From contig NZ_VJXY01000045.1 in the NCBI RefSeq assembly GCF_014831675.1, positions 1 to 64,000 on the forward strand: DNA of 64,000 nucleotides, read 5' to 3'. Each line of letters opens with the position of its first letter. The first letter of the stretch is position 1. The notes under the pieces are model-generated. The model saw nothing but the letters and a program-made list of their open reading frames with translations. It made no database searches and was not told the DNA's origin. Origin of the DNA: Komarekiella delphini-convector SJRDD-AB1. GTDB taxonomy: Bacteria; Cyanobacteriota; Cyanobacteriia; Cyanobacteriales; Nostocaceae. Made by a program: the position numbers and the translations under genes. Positions 37,049-46,294 of the stretch are shown here, one piece after another.

Positions 37049-37079
37049 GTGTTCTATTTGCCTCAAACAAATAGAACAC
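37049..37079. repeat. 12-bp inverted repeat
   Basis: GTGTTCTATTTG and CAAATAGAACAC are exact complements around the 7-base loop CCTCAAA. It lies between two genes that converge here (36898 and 37152). There is no T tract. Confidence 0.55.
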
Positions 37080-37151
37080 GGTGAACACAAGTATGTTTTG
37101 TTATAATAATACTGACAGTAGTGTAAGAGTTAGTTATAACAGGGTGTAAAC

Positions 37152-37535
37152 TTATGGAGATTTTTCCCCTACTTCTTTAATTTGCTCTATGGGAGAAACT
37201 TGGCGATCGTAGCTTGTGCTTTCCTGGGTAATAGCAATCATACTAAAGAAAATGGCACTTCCAACGGCTAGAGCCACCATAGGACGCTTGAGCAAGACAA
37301 AATCTCTTATAATCCTAGCTAGGGGTCGGCTTTGACGACGTAGCGCCGAAGCAATCATCATCTGTCTCCAGGTAAATGGATCACGGACGTAATGACCGCT
37401 TTGACAAACTACTAGACGTTCCTGGCAATACGGACAGGTAAACAAGCCAATGCACGTCTTGACTGGTTTGGGCGTAGCATTTCTCTGGCAAATTGGGCAA
37501 GTAACATAATGATTATCAAAAGTGTGTGTATTCAT
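37152..37535 (-). CDS. Small zinc-ribbon membrane protein
   Basis: The 127-residue protein begins with two CXXC knuckles, TCPICQRN and FTCPYCQERLV (Cys13/16 and 34/37), typical of a structural zinc ribbon. A single hydrophobic helix follows at about residues 88-107 (PMVALAVGSAIFFSMIAIT), so it is probably anchored with the ribbon in the cytoplasm. No enzyme motif is present and the role is unknown. A 478-bp region separates it from the divergent ClC gene. Confidence 0.65.
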   Translation of the reverse strand: MNTHTFDNHYVTCPICQRNATPKPVKTCIGLFTCPYCQERLVVCQSGHYVRDPFTWRQMMIASALRRQSRPLARIIRDFVLLKRPMVALAVGSAIFFSMIAITQESTSYDRQVSPIEQIKEVGEKSP

Positions 37536-38013
37536 TTACCTTGTCCGCCTAGTCCATTTATTCGCTCTATAACAATAGCTATATTGAATTCCAATCAGTA
37601 TTTAGTAAATTGCTAAGTATGGTTTGATATGAGCCATAAATCACACATAAATTTGCATTCCTAATTAAGGATAGCTCAATAGTTACAACACGAGTATAGC
37701 TAGATTTAGGAAGGATGACTCCCCTTTAATGCTTATCTATCATGCATCCATTCAACTCGCAAATATTGTATTTTGTTTACAGAGAATAGAGCCGAAGCTC
37801 ACTTGTATCTAGGAGAGCGATCGCTAACCCTTAACTATTAATTCTCTCCCATTTAACCGTTCTCACCACAAAAATTTTGCACAATGACACTTTTTGCTAA
37901 AGCTTTGTAAATAAAGCAAATAAAGTCTACTTGTCTGGTTGCTGAATAATGGCTCACAATGAGAAGTAACAGATAAAAATTTAAATTTTTTCTTACATTT
38001 ACCCTGCCTCTCG
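37536..38013. promoter_or_regulatory. Divergent promoter region of the zinc-ribbon and ClC genes
   Basis: These 478 bases are AT-rich. One HIP1 octamer is present near 37817. I see no strong inverted repeat or operator and no supported short gene. Confidence 0.4.
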
Positions 38014-39996
38014 ATGACTCTCTTGCCTCCCACTGAACTGAGGAAGGTAACGGAACAACCTGCCTTTCCTACACCTTCTGCGCGTTTAGCTCAGCTAATT
38101 AACCGTTTTCAACCATCACCAGAAACCGTAGTGCTGTTTTTAGCCATGTTAATTGGTGGTGGCACTGGTATGGGTATAGTTACTTTTCACTATTTAATCC
38201 AGCTGATTCACCACCTGATGCTGGAAACTTTGATGGGCCAGATTGGTGGTTGGGGTGCTTGGACTTTAGCCTGCGTTCCGACCCTTGGCGGACTTATCGT
38301 TGGCTTGATGCGCTGGCGCACTCAAGACTTTGGGCCTGGACTTTCGTCTCTCATCGCCGCCTCCCAAGGAACAGAAATAAAGCGACCACTACGACCAGTG
38401 ACGAAGATGCTAGCTGCATCTGTTTCTTTGGGAAGCGGTGCTTCTTTAGGGCCTGAGGGGCCGAGTGTAGAAATTGGTGCCAATTTTGGGATGTTATTGT
38501 CTCTAATATTACAAGTATCTCAAGAACAACGGCGATTGCTTTTAGGTGCTGGTGCTGCTGCTGGATTAGCTGCTGGATTTAATGCTCCCATTGCGGGAGT
38601 ATTCTTTGCATTAGAGGTGGTAATGGGAGCTACATCCTTCGCTACTTCTGCTGTGAGTGTGGTGCTACTAGCGGCTGTGGTGGCGGCATTAATTGCTCAA
38701 ATTGGTTTGGGAGCACAACCTGCTTTTGCTTTACCTGTTTACCAAGTTCGTAGTCCTTTGGAATTACCCCTTTATCTTGGCTTGGGTTTAGGGGCTAGTC
38801 TGGTTTCTTTAGCTTATACACAATCAATTCGTTTGGCAAAAGCCTGCTTTGGCGGGAAGGTTCGGGGTTTGGACTTTTTGGGACGAATTCCTCAGCCGAT
38901 TCATCCAATTATTGGCGGCGTCATCGTGGGTGCAGTTGCTTTACTTTTTCCACAAATTTTGGGTGTCGGTTATGAAACTGTGGAAGCAATGCTTCAAGAT
39001 GTACAGTTCTCGCTCTTATTGTTGGTTGAGCTATTGATACTAAAACTACTGATGACTGCTATTAGTGCGGGTAGTGGTTTTATTGGCGGTTTGTTTGCAC
39101 CAGCGATGTTTCTGGGTGCTTCTTTTGGATCGGCTTACGCCAAAATTTTGGCTTTAGTCTTTCCGGTAATTGGTGAGCAAATGGCAGCTCCCCCAGCTTA
39201 TGCAATGGTGGGAATGGCAGCAGTACTAGCTGCCAGTGTTAGAGCACCATTAACAGCAATTTTAATGCTGTTTGAATTAACTCGTGACTACCGTATTGTT
39301 TTACCGTTGATGGCAGCTGTGGGTTTGAGTGTTTGGCTAGTGGAGCGGATTAAGCCGACTTTTAATTCTAACTCTAATTTACAGCAAATTGGTCTTTCTG
39401 AGCTGAAAGATGAACAGGCAGAAATTGTGCAGCAAATTTTGGTAGAAGATGCAATGCACTCTTGTCCAAAAAAGTTATCTGCAACTTTGGGGGTGTTAGA
39501 TGCAGCTGTGGAAATGACACGCGATCGCACACGGAGTGCTTTAGTAATAGATGAAGCTGATCAATTAGTTGGTATCCTTTCTCTGGAAGATATTAACCGT
39601 GCTCTTTCTGTTTGGCAAACTTACTCAACATCAACAGAAATTGAGGATAATTTATCCAGTCAAACCCTCATAGATATTTGTACCACTGAAATCCTTTATG
39701 CTTGGCAAGATGAACTCTTGTCTGAAGCTTTAGATCGCATGGCTCTTAGAGGTTTGCATCAATTACCAGTGGTAGCACGAGACAATCCTGATCGCATTTT
39801 AGGTTTACTAGAAAAAGAGCAAATTGCATTAACTTGCAATTTAGCAGTTACGCGTAAGGCGCTTCGTTACTATTTACCAGTTTTATCCACAACAGATGTA
39901 GTAAAAAGTCAAGAGTCAAGAGGAGGCAGTGCGGTTTTAGGGTCTCCCCAATTAGAGCAACTGCCGTTCAAAAGTCAAGAGTCAAAAAATCTTTGA
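38014..39996 (+). CDS. ClC-family chloride channel/transporter with C-terminal CBS pair
   Basis: The 660-residue protein carries the ClC anion-pathway motifs GSGASLGPEGP (gating Glu148), NAPIAGVFFALEVV and GSGFIGGLFAPAMFLGASFG. A soluble part (about 470-615) shows two CBS-type halves (VEDAMHS...GILSLEDINRAL and CTTEILYAWQDE...GLLEKEQIALT), which may sense nucleotides. At the position of the proton-pathway Glu203 of E. coli ClC this protein has Val202, as in ClC channels, so passive anion flow is plausible. The last about 30 residues (SQESRGGS...SQESKNL) are encoded by AAAGTCAAGAGTC repeats and are probably not conserved. Confidence 0.9.
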   Translation: MTLLPPTELRKVTEQPAFPTPSARLAQLINRFQPSPETVVLFLAMLIGGGTGMGIVTFHYLIQLIHHLMLETLMGQIGGWGAWTLACVPTLGGLIVGLMRWRTQDFGPGLSSLIAASQGTEIKRPLRPVTKMLAASVSLGSGASLGPEGPSVEIGANFGMLLSLILQVSQEQRRLLLGAGAAAGLAAGFNAPIAGVFFALEVVMGATSFATSAVSVVLLAAVVAALIAQIGLGAQPAFALPVYQVRSPLELPLYLGLGLGASLVSLAYTQSIRLAKACFGGKVRGLDFLGRIPQPIHPIIGGVIVGAVALLFPQILGVGYETVEAMLQDVQFSLLLLVELLILKLLMTAISAGSGFIGGLFAPAMFLGASFGSAYAKILALVFPVIGEQMAAPPAYAMVGMAAVLAASVRAPLTAILMLFELTRDYRIVLPLMAAVGLSVWLVERIKPTFNSNSNLQQIGLSELKDEQAEIVQQILVEDAMHSCPKKLSATLGVLDAAVEMTRDRTRSALVIDEADQLVGILSLEDINRALSVWQTYSTSTEIEDNLSSQTLIDICTTEILYAWQDELLSEALDRMALRGLHQLPVVARDNPDRILGLLEKEQIALTCNLAVTRKALRYYLPVLSTTDVVKSQESRGGSAVLGSPQLEQLPFKSQESKNL

Positions 39997-40031
39997 TTGT
40001 TGACTTTGGACTTTAGACTCTTAACTATTTA

Positions 40032-40445
40032 TTAAGCTGTAGCTTCTATAGCTTCTATACCTTCTTGATCTTCTGGATCTACCTGCCTCAGACGAATATG
40101 CTTTTTCCCTAAAGTGATGAGAAACTCATCTCCTGGTTTGAGATTCATCTGTTTTGTATAAGCTGAACCTATTAGTAAGTTCCCATTCGATTGCACACTA
40201 ATTCTATAGCTAGCACTGCGTCCACCACGCCCATTGGCATTGGGCGCACTGTCCAACTGAATGCCTTCAGCATCAATTAGGGCGTTTAAGAACTTCATCA
40301 TATTAACGCGCTCTATACCATTTTTGGTAACGGTATAGTAGCCGCACTTCTTGGCTTTGTCTTCTTTGCTCTCGTTCTCTAGCTCTTTAACTTTTTTGAG
40401 CAGTTCTTCACCGACAAGGGGTTCAATTTTTTTCTGTTTAGGCAT
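40032..40445 (-). CDS. cyAbrB-family transcription regulator
   Basis: The 137-residue protein reads KKCGYYTVTKNGIERVNMMKFLNALIDAEGIQLD and then YRISVQSNGNLLIGSAYTKQ, LKPGDEFLITLGKKHIRL. This is the cyanobacterial AbrB layout, in which the AbrB-like fold is C-terminal and an extra domain is N-terminal. In Synechocystis and Anabaena these proteins control carbon-nitrogen balance, hydrogenase and heterocyst genes. PKQKKIEPLVGEELLKKV at the start resembles the cyAbrB2 branch more than cyAbrB1; this is a guess. The ATG at 40445 is used rather than the TTG three bases upstream. It is convergent with the ClC gene. Confidence 0.88.
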   Translation of the reverse strand: MPKQKKIEPLVGEELLKKVKELENESKEDKAKKCGYYTVTKNGIERVNMMKFLNALIDAEGIQLDSAPNANGRGGRSASYRISVQSNGNLLIGSAYTKQMNLKPGDEFLITLGKKHIRLRQVDPEDQEGIEAIEATA

Positions 40446-40846
40446 CAACTTAGGTTGAAAACGAATGTTTGAAGTGTTGGAATCGATTTTATTTTAGCTG
40501 ACGTTAAGCTAATAAGAACAGAGTCTTTTAGTTTTTATCTCAGCCTAGCCAAGTATATTACACTCATAGACAGAATTGTTGTCTGATTACTAATATTGTT
40601 AAGACAATCTATTTTATATAATTCTGGCAATGCTGATAACTACATATAGTTTGTGAATCACTGCTAGACTATATTTGTTTAAGTTTTTTAAACTAACCCT
40701 AAAAAGGTAGTCTACTCGCTGAACATGATAATTGGAATACAGAATGATAAGCAAAACTGATCCTTAGTCAAGGCTCAAGAGTCAAAAGTCCAAGAGTTTT
40801 TGTCCATTGAGTATTGACTCTTGACTAAATAACAAAGCCTACCAAA
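40446..40846. promoter_or_regulatory. Divergent promoter region of cyAbrB and Rrf2 genes
   Basis: These 401 AT-rich bases contain GTCAAGGCTCAAGAGTCAAA and, 40 bases on, TTGACTCTTGACTA, an inverted pair of the GTCAAAAG heptamer family (about 40768-40825), just upstream of the Rrf2 gene. No gene is supported. Confidence 0.45.
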
Positions 40847-41290
40847 ATGAAACTAACTACCAGAGGACACTATAGTGTAAAGGCATTGCTAGATTTGAGT
40901 TTACAGCCAGAATATGGCCCTGTATCTGTCAGAGCGATCGCTAAACGTCAAGATATCCCTGCTCCCTACTTAGAAAAACTGCTAATAGAAATGCGTCGTG
41001 CTGGGTTAGTAAAATCAATTCGCGGTAGCATTGGTGGATACCAATTGGCACAACAGCCTGCACAAATATCTATAGGTCAAATTTTAGAAGCAGTCGGTGA
41101 AACTATTACCCATTTACCACATCACACACCAGCACCAGCACAAGCTGAAGATTGGGTAACATTTACCCTGTGGCAGAGGCTCAATCAAAAACTGAAAGAA
41201 GCTTTATACAGTATTACTCTGGCAGACCTTTATTACGATGCTCGCAGTTGGCAAGCTTCTCTAGGGGAAGAAGCTAGTTTTGTTGTTTAG
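40847..41290 (+). CDS. Rrf2-family transcription regulator
   Basis: The 147-residue protein starts MKLTTRGHYSVKALLDLSL and has the winged-helix recognition part IPAPYLEKLLIEMRRAGLVKSIRG then GGYQLA. This is the Rrf2 fold of IscR, CymR and NsrR. There is no cysteine in the protein, so it cannot bind an Fe-S cluster as IscR does; CymR-like control through a partner or another signal is possible. Targets are unknown. It stands 74 bases before cbiB on the same strand. Confidence 0.9.
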   Translation: MKLTTRGHYSVKALLDLSLQPEYGPVSVRAIAKRQDIPAPYLEKLLIEMRRAGLVKSIRGSIGGYQLAQQPAQISIGQILEAVGETITHLPHHTPAPAQAEDWVTFTLWQRLNQKLKEALYSITLADLYYDARSWQASLGEEASFVV

Positions 41291-41364
41291 TCAAGAGTCA
41301 AAAGTCAAAAGTCCACAGTTTAAAACTTTTTGACTTTTGACCCATGACCCATGACTCATGATCC

Positions 41365-42324
41365 ATGACTATATTAATCATTGCCGCATTTTTAGATTAC
41401 TTAATTGGTGATCCTTGGGGTTGGCCTCATCCAGTGCAATTTATGGGATGGGGAATTTCTCACTTGAGCAAATTTTCTGGGCGATTGTGTAAGAATTCTC
41501 TAACACAACGCATAGCTGGAATTGTACTAGGTGTTGTCCTAATAATTGGGAGCGGCATTTTTGGCTATTTTATAATTCAAAGTGCCAGATGGTTGCATCC
41601 GTTATTGGGAATCACTTTAGAAAGCATTCTCTTGGCTAGTTGTTTTGCTGGTAGAAGTTTGCGAACAGCAGCAATTACTGTTTTACAACCTTTAACAGCA
41701 AAACATCTAGAGGAGGCTCGTAATATCTTAAGTAATTATGTTGGACGAGATACACAAAACCTCTCAGAAGCAGAAGTTTTGCGAGCCGTTTTAGAAACAG
41801 TTACAGAAAATGCCACCGATGGGGTAATGGCTCCGCTTTTTTATGCAATTGTTGGTGTCTTTGTGCCAGGTGTGGGGCCAGTTCCTTTGGCTTTAGCATA
41901 CAAAGCTAGTAGTACTTTAGATTCAATGGTGGGCTATCGAGAAGCACCTTATACTTATTTGGGATGGTTTAGTGCGCGGTTAGAAGATTATTTGACTTGG
42001 CTACCTTGCCGGCTAACAGTTATGACTTTGGCAATCTTATCAGGTAAGCCCATGCATGTTTGGCGAATTTGTCGCCGGGATGCAGTTACCGATCCTAGTC
42101 CTAATTCTGGTTGGAGTGAGTGCGCCTATGCTGCTATTTTAGGTGTGCAGATGGGAGGCACAAATTGGTATCGCGGGGTGGCTAAGCAAAAACCACTGCT
42201 AGGAGATGCAATTTATCCCATCACGCCAACTTCTATTTATGATGCTTTGCAACTGACTCGATATAGTTTTTTGCTGTGGTTAGTGGTAGCGATCGCTATA
42301 TTTTTAATACTGCTAAACAGGTAA
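41365..42324 (+). CDS. cbiB: Adenosylcobinamide-phosphate synthase CbiB/CobD
   Basis: CbiB joins aminopropanol (phosphate) to adenosylcobyric acid in cobalamin synthesis, at the membrane. The start MTILIIAAFLDYLIGDPWGWPHPVQFMG, the NYVGRDTQNLSEAEVLRA segment, ETVTENATDGVMAPLFY and AYKASSTLDSMVGY are family hallmarks. Length (319) is normal and four to five hydrophobic helices are visible. The ATG is the last of a run of CCATGAC heptamers, so the ribosome site lies in repeat DNA. Confidence 0.95.
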   Translation: MTILIIAAFLDYLIGDPWGWPHPVQFMGWGISHLSKFSGRLCKNSLTQRIAGIVLGVVLIIGSGIFGYFIIQSARWLHPLLGITLESILLASCFAGRSLRTAAITVLQPLTAKHLEEARNILSNYVGRDTQNLSEAEVLRAVLETVTENATDGVMAPLFYAIVGVFVPGVGPVPLALAYKASSTLDSMVGYREAPYTYLGWFSARLEDYLTWLPCRLTVMTLAILSGKPMHVWRICRRDAVTDPSPNSGWSECAYAAILGVQMGGTNWYRGVAKQKPLLGDAIYPITPTSIYDALQLTRYSFLLWLVVAIAIFLILLNR

Positions 42325-42457
42325 TGATAAATATAGGGGATAGGAAATGGAGAATAGGGACTGGGGATTAGGAATTAAGAAAGAGTTTTCCCAATACCAA
42401 GTACCCAGTCCCCAGTCCCCAATACCCAGTCCCCAGTCAATTCAGGGGTATCCGTCT

Positions 42458-43000
42458 ATGACTATGTCTACCAAAGTAGTTGAAATTCTCTCATCCGAAG
42501 AAATCCGTCGTACTTTGACTCGCCTTGCTTCTCAAATTGTGGAAAGGACACGTGATTTATCTCAACTGGTGCTTCTTGGGGTTTATACCAGAGGTGCGTT
42601 ATTAGCCGAATTGTTGGCGCGTCAGATTGAGATACTGGAGGGTGTACATGTGTCAGTCGGCGCTTTGGATATTACATTTTATCGAGATGACCTCGACAAA
42701 ATTGGTTTGCGGACTCCCGCAAAAAGCGATATTCCTTTTGACCTCACTGGAAAAACGGTTGTACTTGTAGATGATGTGATTTTTAAAGGACGAACGATTC
42801 GCGCTGCTTTAAATGCAGTCAACGACTACGGTAGACCAGAGTTAATTCGTTTAGCTGTATTAGTAGATAGAGGACATCGTGAATTACCAATTCACCCAGA
42901 TTTTATTGGTAAGAAGTTACCTACTGCTAAAGAAGAAATTGTCAAAGTTTACTTACAAGATTCGGATGGACGAGATGCTGTGGAGTTAATTGGGGATTAA
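42458..43000 (+). CDS. pyrR: PyrR uracil phosphoribosyltransferase / pyr regulator
   Basis: PyrR binds pyr mRNA in many bacteria and also makes UMP from uracil and PRPP. The PRPP loop [18 protein letters not shown] and the N-terminal [24 protein letters not shown] are clear, with the [17 protein letters not shown] segment. The frame extends to 42347, but those residues ([11 protein letters not shown]) are translated CCCAGTC repeats; the ATG at 42458 has AGGGG about 10 bases upstream and matches the family length (180). Whether it regulates by attenuation in this organism cannot be told. Confidence 0.93.
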   Translation: MTMSTKVVEILSSEEIRRTLTRLASQIVERTRDLSQLVLLGVYTRGALLAELLARQIEILEGVHVSVGALDITFYRDDLDKIGLRTPAKSDIPFDLTGKTVVLVDDVIFKGRTIRAALNAVNDYGRPELIRLAVLVDRGHRELPIHPDFIGKKLPTAKEEIVKVYLQDSDGRDAVELIGD

Positions 43001-43155
43001 GTGATGAGGAGTCATTTATCCTTGGTCATTAGTCACTTGTGATTGGTCAAAAGTCAAGGGTCATTAATTATTCTCTCCCCCTGCTCCCCCTGCCCCTCCA
43101 CTCCCCCACTCAGCATTCTCAAATCAGGAGGTCGTGGTAACTCCGAATAAACCTT

Positions 43156-45873
43156 GTGTTCAACATTCTTCAGCCAATTCCCACATTTTATAGAGATAAC
43201 AAGGAATTTATTGACAACCTGCTCTCTGGTGGGTTGCCTGCTATTTTGCCTGCTATTGTCAGCTTTTTTTGGTGGCTGGCATGGCGCGATCGCCAGCGGC
43301 GCATTCCTCATGCAACTTTTGCTTTTGAGGTGATTAAACCTCAAAGTCCAGGTTTGATGCAACAGATTCTTGGCGGGAATGATAAAGACCCTTTGGCAGA
43401 CCGCAATATTGCTTACCAAAATCGAGTAGTGAATCGCAGTATCCGCCAAGAACTCCAACAGCAGCTAGAAGAATACCGGTGGTTATTAATTGTGGGACGT
43501 AACGGACTAGGAAAAACGCGGGAAGCAGCGGAATTAGCCCAGCATCTCAACCAAGCAGGCTGGACGGTGCTTTACCTCAAGCCAAATGAATGGTTAGATA
43601 TTCCAGCACGAATGCCAAGGGAGATAGGCGGCGATCGCAAATTGCTATTTTTCTTAGATGACCTCAATCAGAAAATGCACCGCAGTCACGAAGAAATATC
43701 TCCTGAAGCTGAAAAAAGTCAAGTAGAAAGGTTTACAGTCCCGTTGCAACAGCGTCTACTGGATGCCTTAACAAGATATGAGTCATTCTGTGGCAAAGCG
43801 GAAATCCGCGTAATTGCTACAGCACGCAATGAACGACAACCAGATTTTCCTGGAGAAGCCAGCGCTTGGGAAAAACTGCAATGGGAAAAATACTCCAAGT
43901 TATGGCAAAAATTCCAAATTTATGAATTGCCGGAACCGGAAGATCGGGCAATTATTGAAGTATTAACAGCAACCGTTCCTAAAACTAATATTTCCGCGCA
44001 GCCAGAACAGTATCCCGAACTGGCGAGGCGTAACGATGCCACCTTTAGAAATGTGGTAGAGAATCTCCAACACCTGCGAAATGATGGTTTAGCTTTGAAT
44101 CCCAAAAATTACCGAGAAAGTCTCGGCAAAACTTGGAAAAAGCGCTATCAAGAGTCAGTTGAGAGATATCCAGTTAGTCGCTACATTTATGATGCAGTGG
44201 ACTTGTTGCGGCAATTCGACATCCCACTTTATCGCTTCAGTGTGGAGGCAACAGCACGAATGTTGGCGGGGGGAAATTGTTGGCAACGGTTGTGGTATCG
44301 CTGGCAAGTTAGCACCGCTACCAACTTTTTAATTCACACTGAACGCATCCTCGAACCTCGTGATGGGCAAATTGAAGCCAAGGGTAGCCATGTAGAAGTT
44401 GGGGAATACATCTTGCCTTTTACCCAACTGATTTTACAACTGGCAGATCAACACCCCCAAGAAATACACCGTATACTCCTAAATTTTGGTGTACAGATGG
44501 CGCAATCAAGTTACTATCAGCAAGCTGTTACCTGTTGGGATAAAGCGATACAAATCCAACCCGACTACTACCAAGCTTGGGGGAACCGGGGTATTGCACT
44601 GGGTAACTTAGGACTGTGGGCAGAGGCGATCGCATCCTATGACAAAGTATTGGAATTCAAAGCTGACGATTATTTAGCGTGGTATTACCGGGGTAATGCC
44701 CTAGATGAAATGGGGCACAGTGCCGAGGCGATCGCATCTTATGACAAAGCAATTGCCATCAAACCCGATTTACATCAAGCTTGGAACAACCGGGGTATTG
44801 CGCTGCGAAATTTGGGGCAACATGAAGAGGCGTTCGCATGCTATGACCAAGCAATTGCTATCAAACCCAATTTACACCACGCTTGGATTAATCGCGGCAA
44901 TGCACTCAAAAACTTAGGTCGATTTGCAGAGGCGGTTACTTCCTACGATCAAGCACTTTTAATCAAACGCGAGGACTATTATACCTGGTACAGTCTGGGT
45001 AATGTGCTCAAGAACTTGGGTCGATTTGAAGATGCTGTTGCTTCCTACGACCAAGCCCTCGCCATCAAACCTGAAGACGATGAAGCCTGGTATAATCGGG
45101 GTCATGCTTTGGGTGATTTAGGAAATTATACGGAAGCGATCGCCTCTTACGACCAAGCACTCGCCATCAAAGCCGACAAACACGAAGCTTGGTACAATCG
45201 GGGCAATACCCTGTTTAATTTGGCAAAATATCCAGAAGCGATCGCATCTTACGACCGAGCACTCGAACTTCAGCCTGATAAACATGAAGCCTGGAATAAT
45301 CGAGGCAATGCTCTGTTTAATTTAGAAAAGTACACCGAAGCGATCGCATCTTACGACCGAGCACTCAAACTTCAACCTGACAAACATAAAGCTTGGAAAA
45401 ACCGAGGCAATGCTCTATTTAAATTAGGACAATATGATGATGCCATAGCATCTTACGATCAAGCACTCATAATCAAACCTGATAAACATGAAGCCTGGTA
45501 CAACCGAGGTAATGCTCTGTTTAATCTAGGAAAATATGATGATGCCATAGCATCTTACGATCAAGCACTTATAATCAAACCCGACAAACACGAAGCTTGG
45601 AACAATCGGGGATTAGCGCTGACATCTTTAGTAAAATATAGCGATGCGATCGCATCCTATGAGCAAGCACTCTTAATTAAACCCAATGATGACTGTGCCT
45701 GGTACAACAAAGCTTGCTGCTATGGATTTCTGGGGAATGTAGAGTTAGCGATCAAAAATTTACAACAAGCTATTAAGCTAAATCCTCAAGAATGTCGAGA
45801 AATGGCAAAATCTGACTCTGATTTTGACAAAATTAGGCAAGATAGCCGTTTTCAAGATTTGATTAGTCATTAA
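43156..45873 (+). CDS. Membrane-anchored P-loop NTPase with 12 TPRs (STAND-like)
   Basis: The 905-residue protein has a hydrophobic anchor (about 20-45), a P-loop GRNGLGKT (114-121), a Walker B-like LLFFLDDL (163-170), and a sensor-like VIATARNE about 55 residues later, as in STAND/NLR-type ATPases. From about residue 455 to 880 there are 12 consecutive 34-residue TPRs (AWYNRGNALFNLGKYDDAIASYDQAL type), a scaffold for protein binding. The repeats are very alike at DNA level (102-bp units, 45400-45600 almost identical), so copy number probably varies. Start is a GTG at 43156. STAND-TPR proteins work as signal sensors, some in phage defence; the role here is not established. A shortened relative lies at 26629. 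Confidence 0.82.
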   Translation: MFNILQPIPTFYRDNKEFIDNLLSGGLPAILPAIVSFFWWLAWRDRQRRIPHATFAFEVIKPQSPGLMQQILGGNDKDPLADRNIAYQNRVVNRSIRQELQQQLEEYRWLLIVGRNGLGKTREAAELAQHLNQAGWTVLYLKPNEWLDIPARMPREIGGDRKLLFFLDDLNQKMHRSHEEISPEAEKSQVERFTVPLQQRLLDALTRYESFCGKAEIRVIATARNERQPDFPGEASAWEKLQWEKYSKLWQKFQIYELPEPEDRAIIEVLTATVPKTNISAQPEQYPELARRNDATFRNVVENLQHLRNDGLALNPKNYRESLGKTWKKRYQESVERYPVSRYIYDAVDLLRQFDIPLYRFSVEATARMLAGGNCWQRLWYRWQVSTATNFLIHTERILEPRDGQIEAKGSHVEVGEYILPFTQLILQLADQHPQEIHRILLNFGVQMAQSSYYQQAVTCWDKAIQIQPDYYQAWGNRGIALGNLGLWAEAIASYDKVLEFKADDYLAWYYRGNALDEMGHSAEAIASYDKAIAIKPDLHQAWNNRGIALRNLGQHEEAFACYDQAIAIKPNLHHAWINRGNALKNLGRFAEAVTSYDQALLIKREDYYTWYSLGNVLKNLGRFEDAVASYDQALAIKPEDDEAWYNRGHALGDLGNYTEAIASYDQALAIKADKHEAWYNRGNTLFNLAKYPEAIASYDRALELQPDKHEAWNNRGNALFNLEKYTEAIASYDRALKLQPDKHKAWKNRGNALFKLGQYDDAIASYDQALIIKPDKHEAWYNRGNALFNLGKYDDAIASYDQALIIKPDKHEAWNNRGLALTSLVKYSDAIASYEQALLIKPNDDCAWYNKACCYGFLGNVELAIKNLQQAIKLNPQECREMAKSDSDFDKIRQDSRFQDLISH

Positions 45874-46294
45874 TCATTTGTCATTTGTCAAGACTCATTA
45901 GTAATTAATTATTCTCTCCCCCTGCTCCTTGGCTACGGTGTACACACAAGTCTTCTAGAGGTGTCCCACAGGCTTTCGATCCCCCCAACCCACGCCAGTC
46001 GCTCATGGGGAGCCACCCCTTTGCGGAGGTTCCCTCCGTTGTGGGGAGTGGCGTGGAAACCCCCTTGGCGCTAGCCTCTCCCTTTGGGAGAAGACCGCGC
46101 TGGCTCCCCTTGCAAAGAGGGGGCAAAAACCTCTCAAAGTCCTCCTTTTTAAGGAGGATTTAGGAGGATCTACAACGATTTTGGTTTTGTACAGAGATGT
46201 GTGTACACCTTAGCTGCTCCTTGGTCACTGAGCGGCTTGCCTTGAGCGGAGCCGAAAGGAGCCGAAGTGCCACTCCCCTACTCCCCATCTTCCC
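45874..46294. other. Intergenic region filled with repeats
   Basis: No gene is supported in these 421 bases. It holds GTCATTTGTCA heptamers (45870-45905), C-rich DNA, the GGGGAGCCA element copy 2 (45992-46109), a CCTCCTTTTTAAGGAGG hairpin (about 46140-46160) and the 12-base GTGTACAC-related pair near 45939 and 46201. Confidence 0.5.
45992..46109. repeat. Dispersed GGGGAGCCA...TGGCTCCCC element, copy 2
   Basis: This copy has the same order of blocks as 35486-35629: ACGCCAGTCGCTCATGGGGA, GCGGAGGTT, GTGGAAACCCCCTTGGCG, GAAGACCGCGCTGGCTCCCC. It is about 25 bases shorter in the middle. GGGGAGCCA and TGGCTCCCC are inverted at the ends. Non-coding. Confidence 0.65.

Noticed and set aside
45905-46126. 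73-residue frame on the minus strand
   Set aside because: It coincides with the GGGGAGCCA repeat element and adjoining C-rich DNA.
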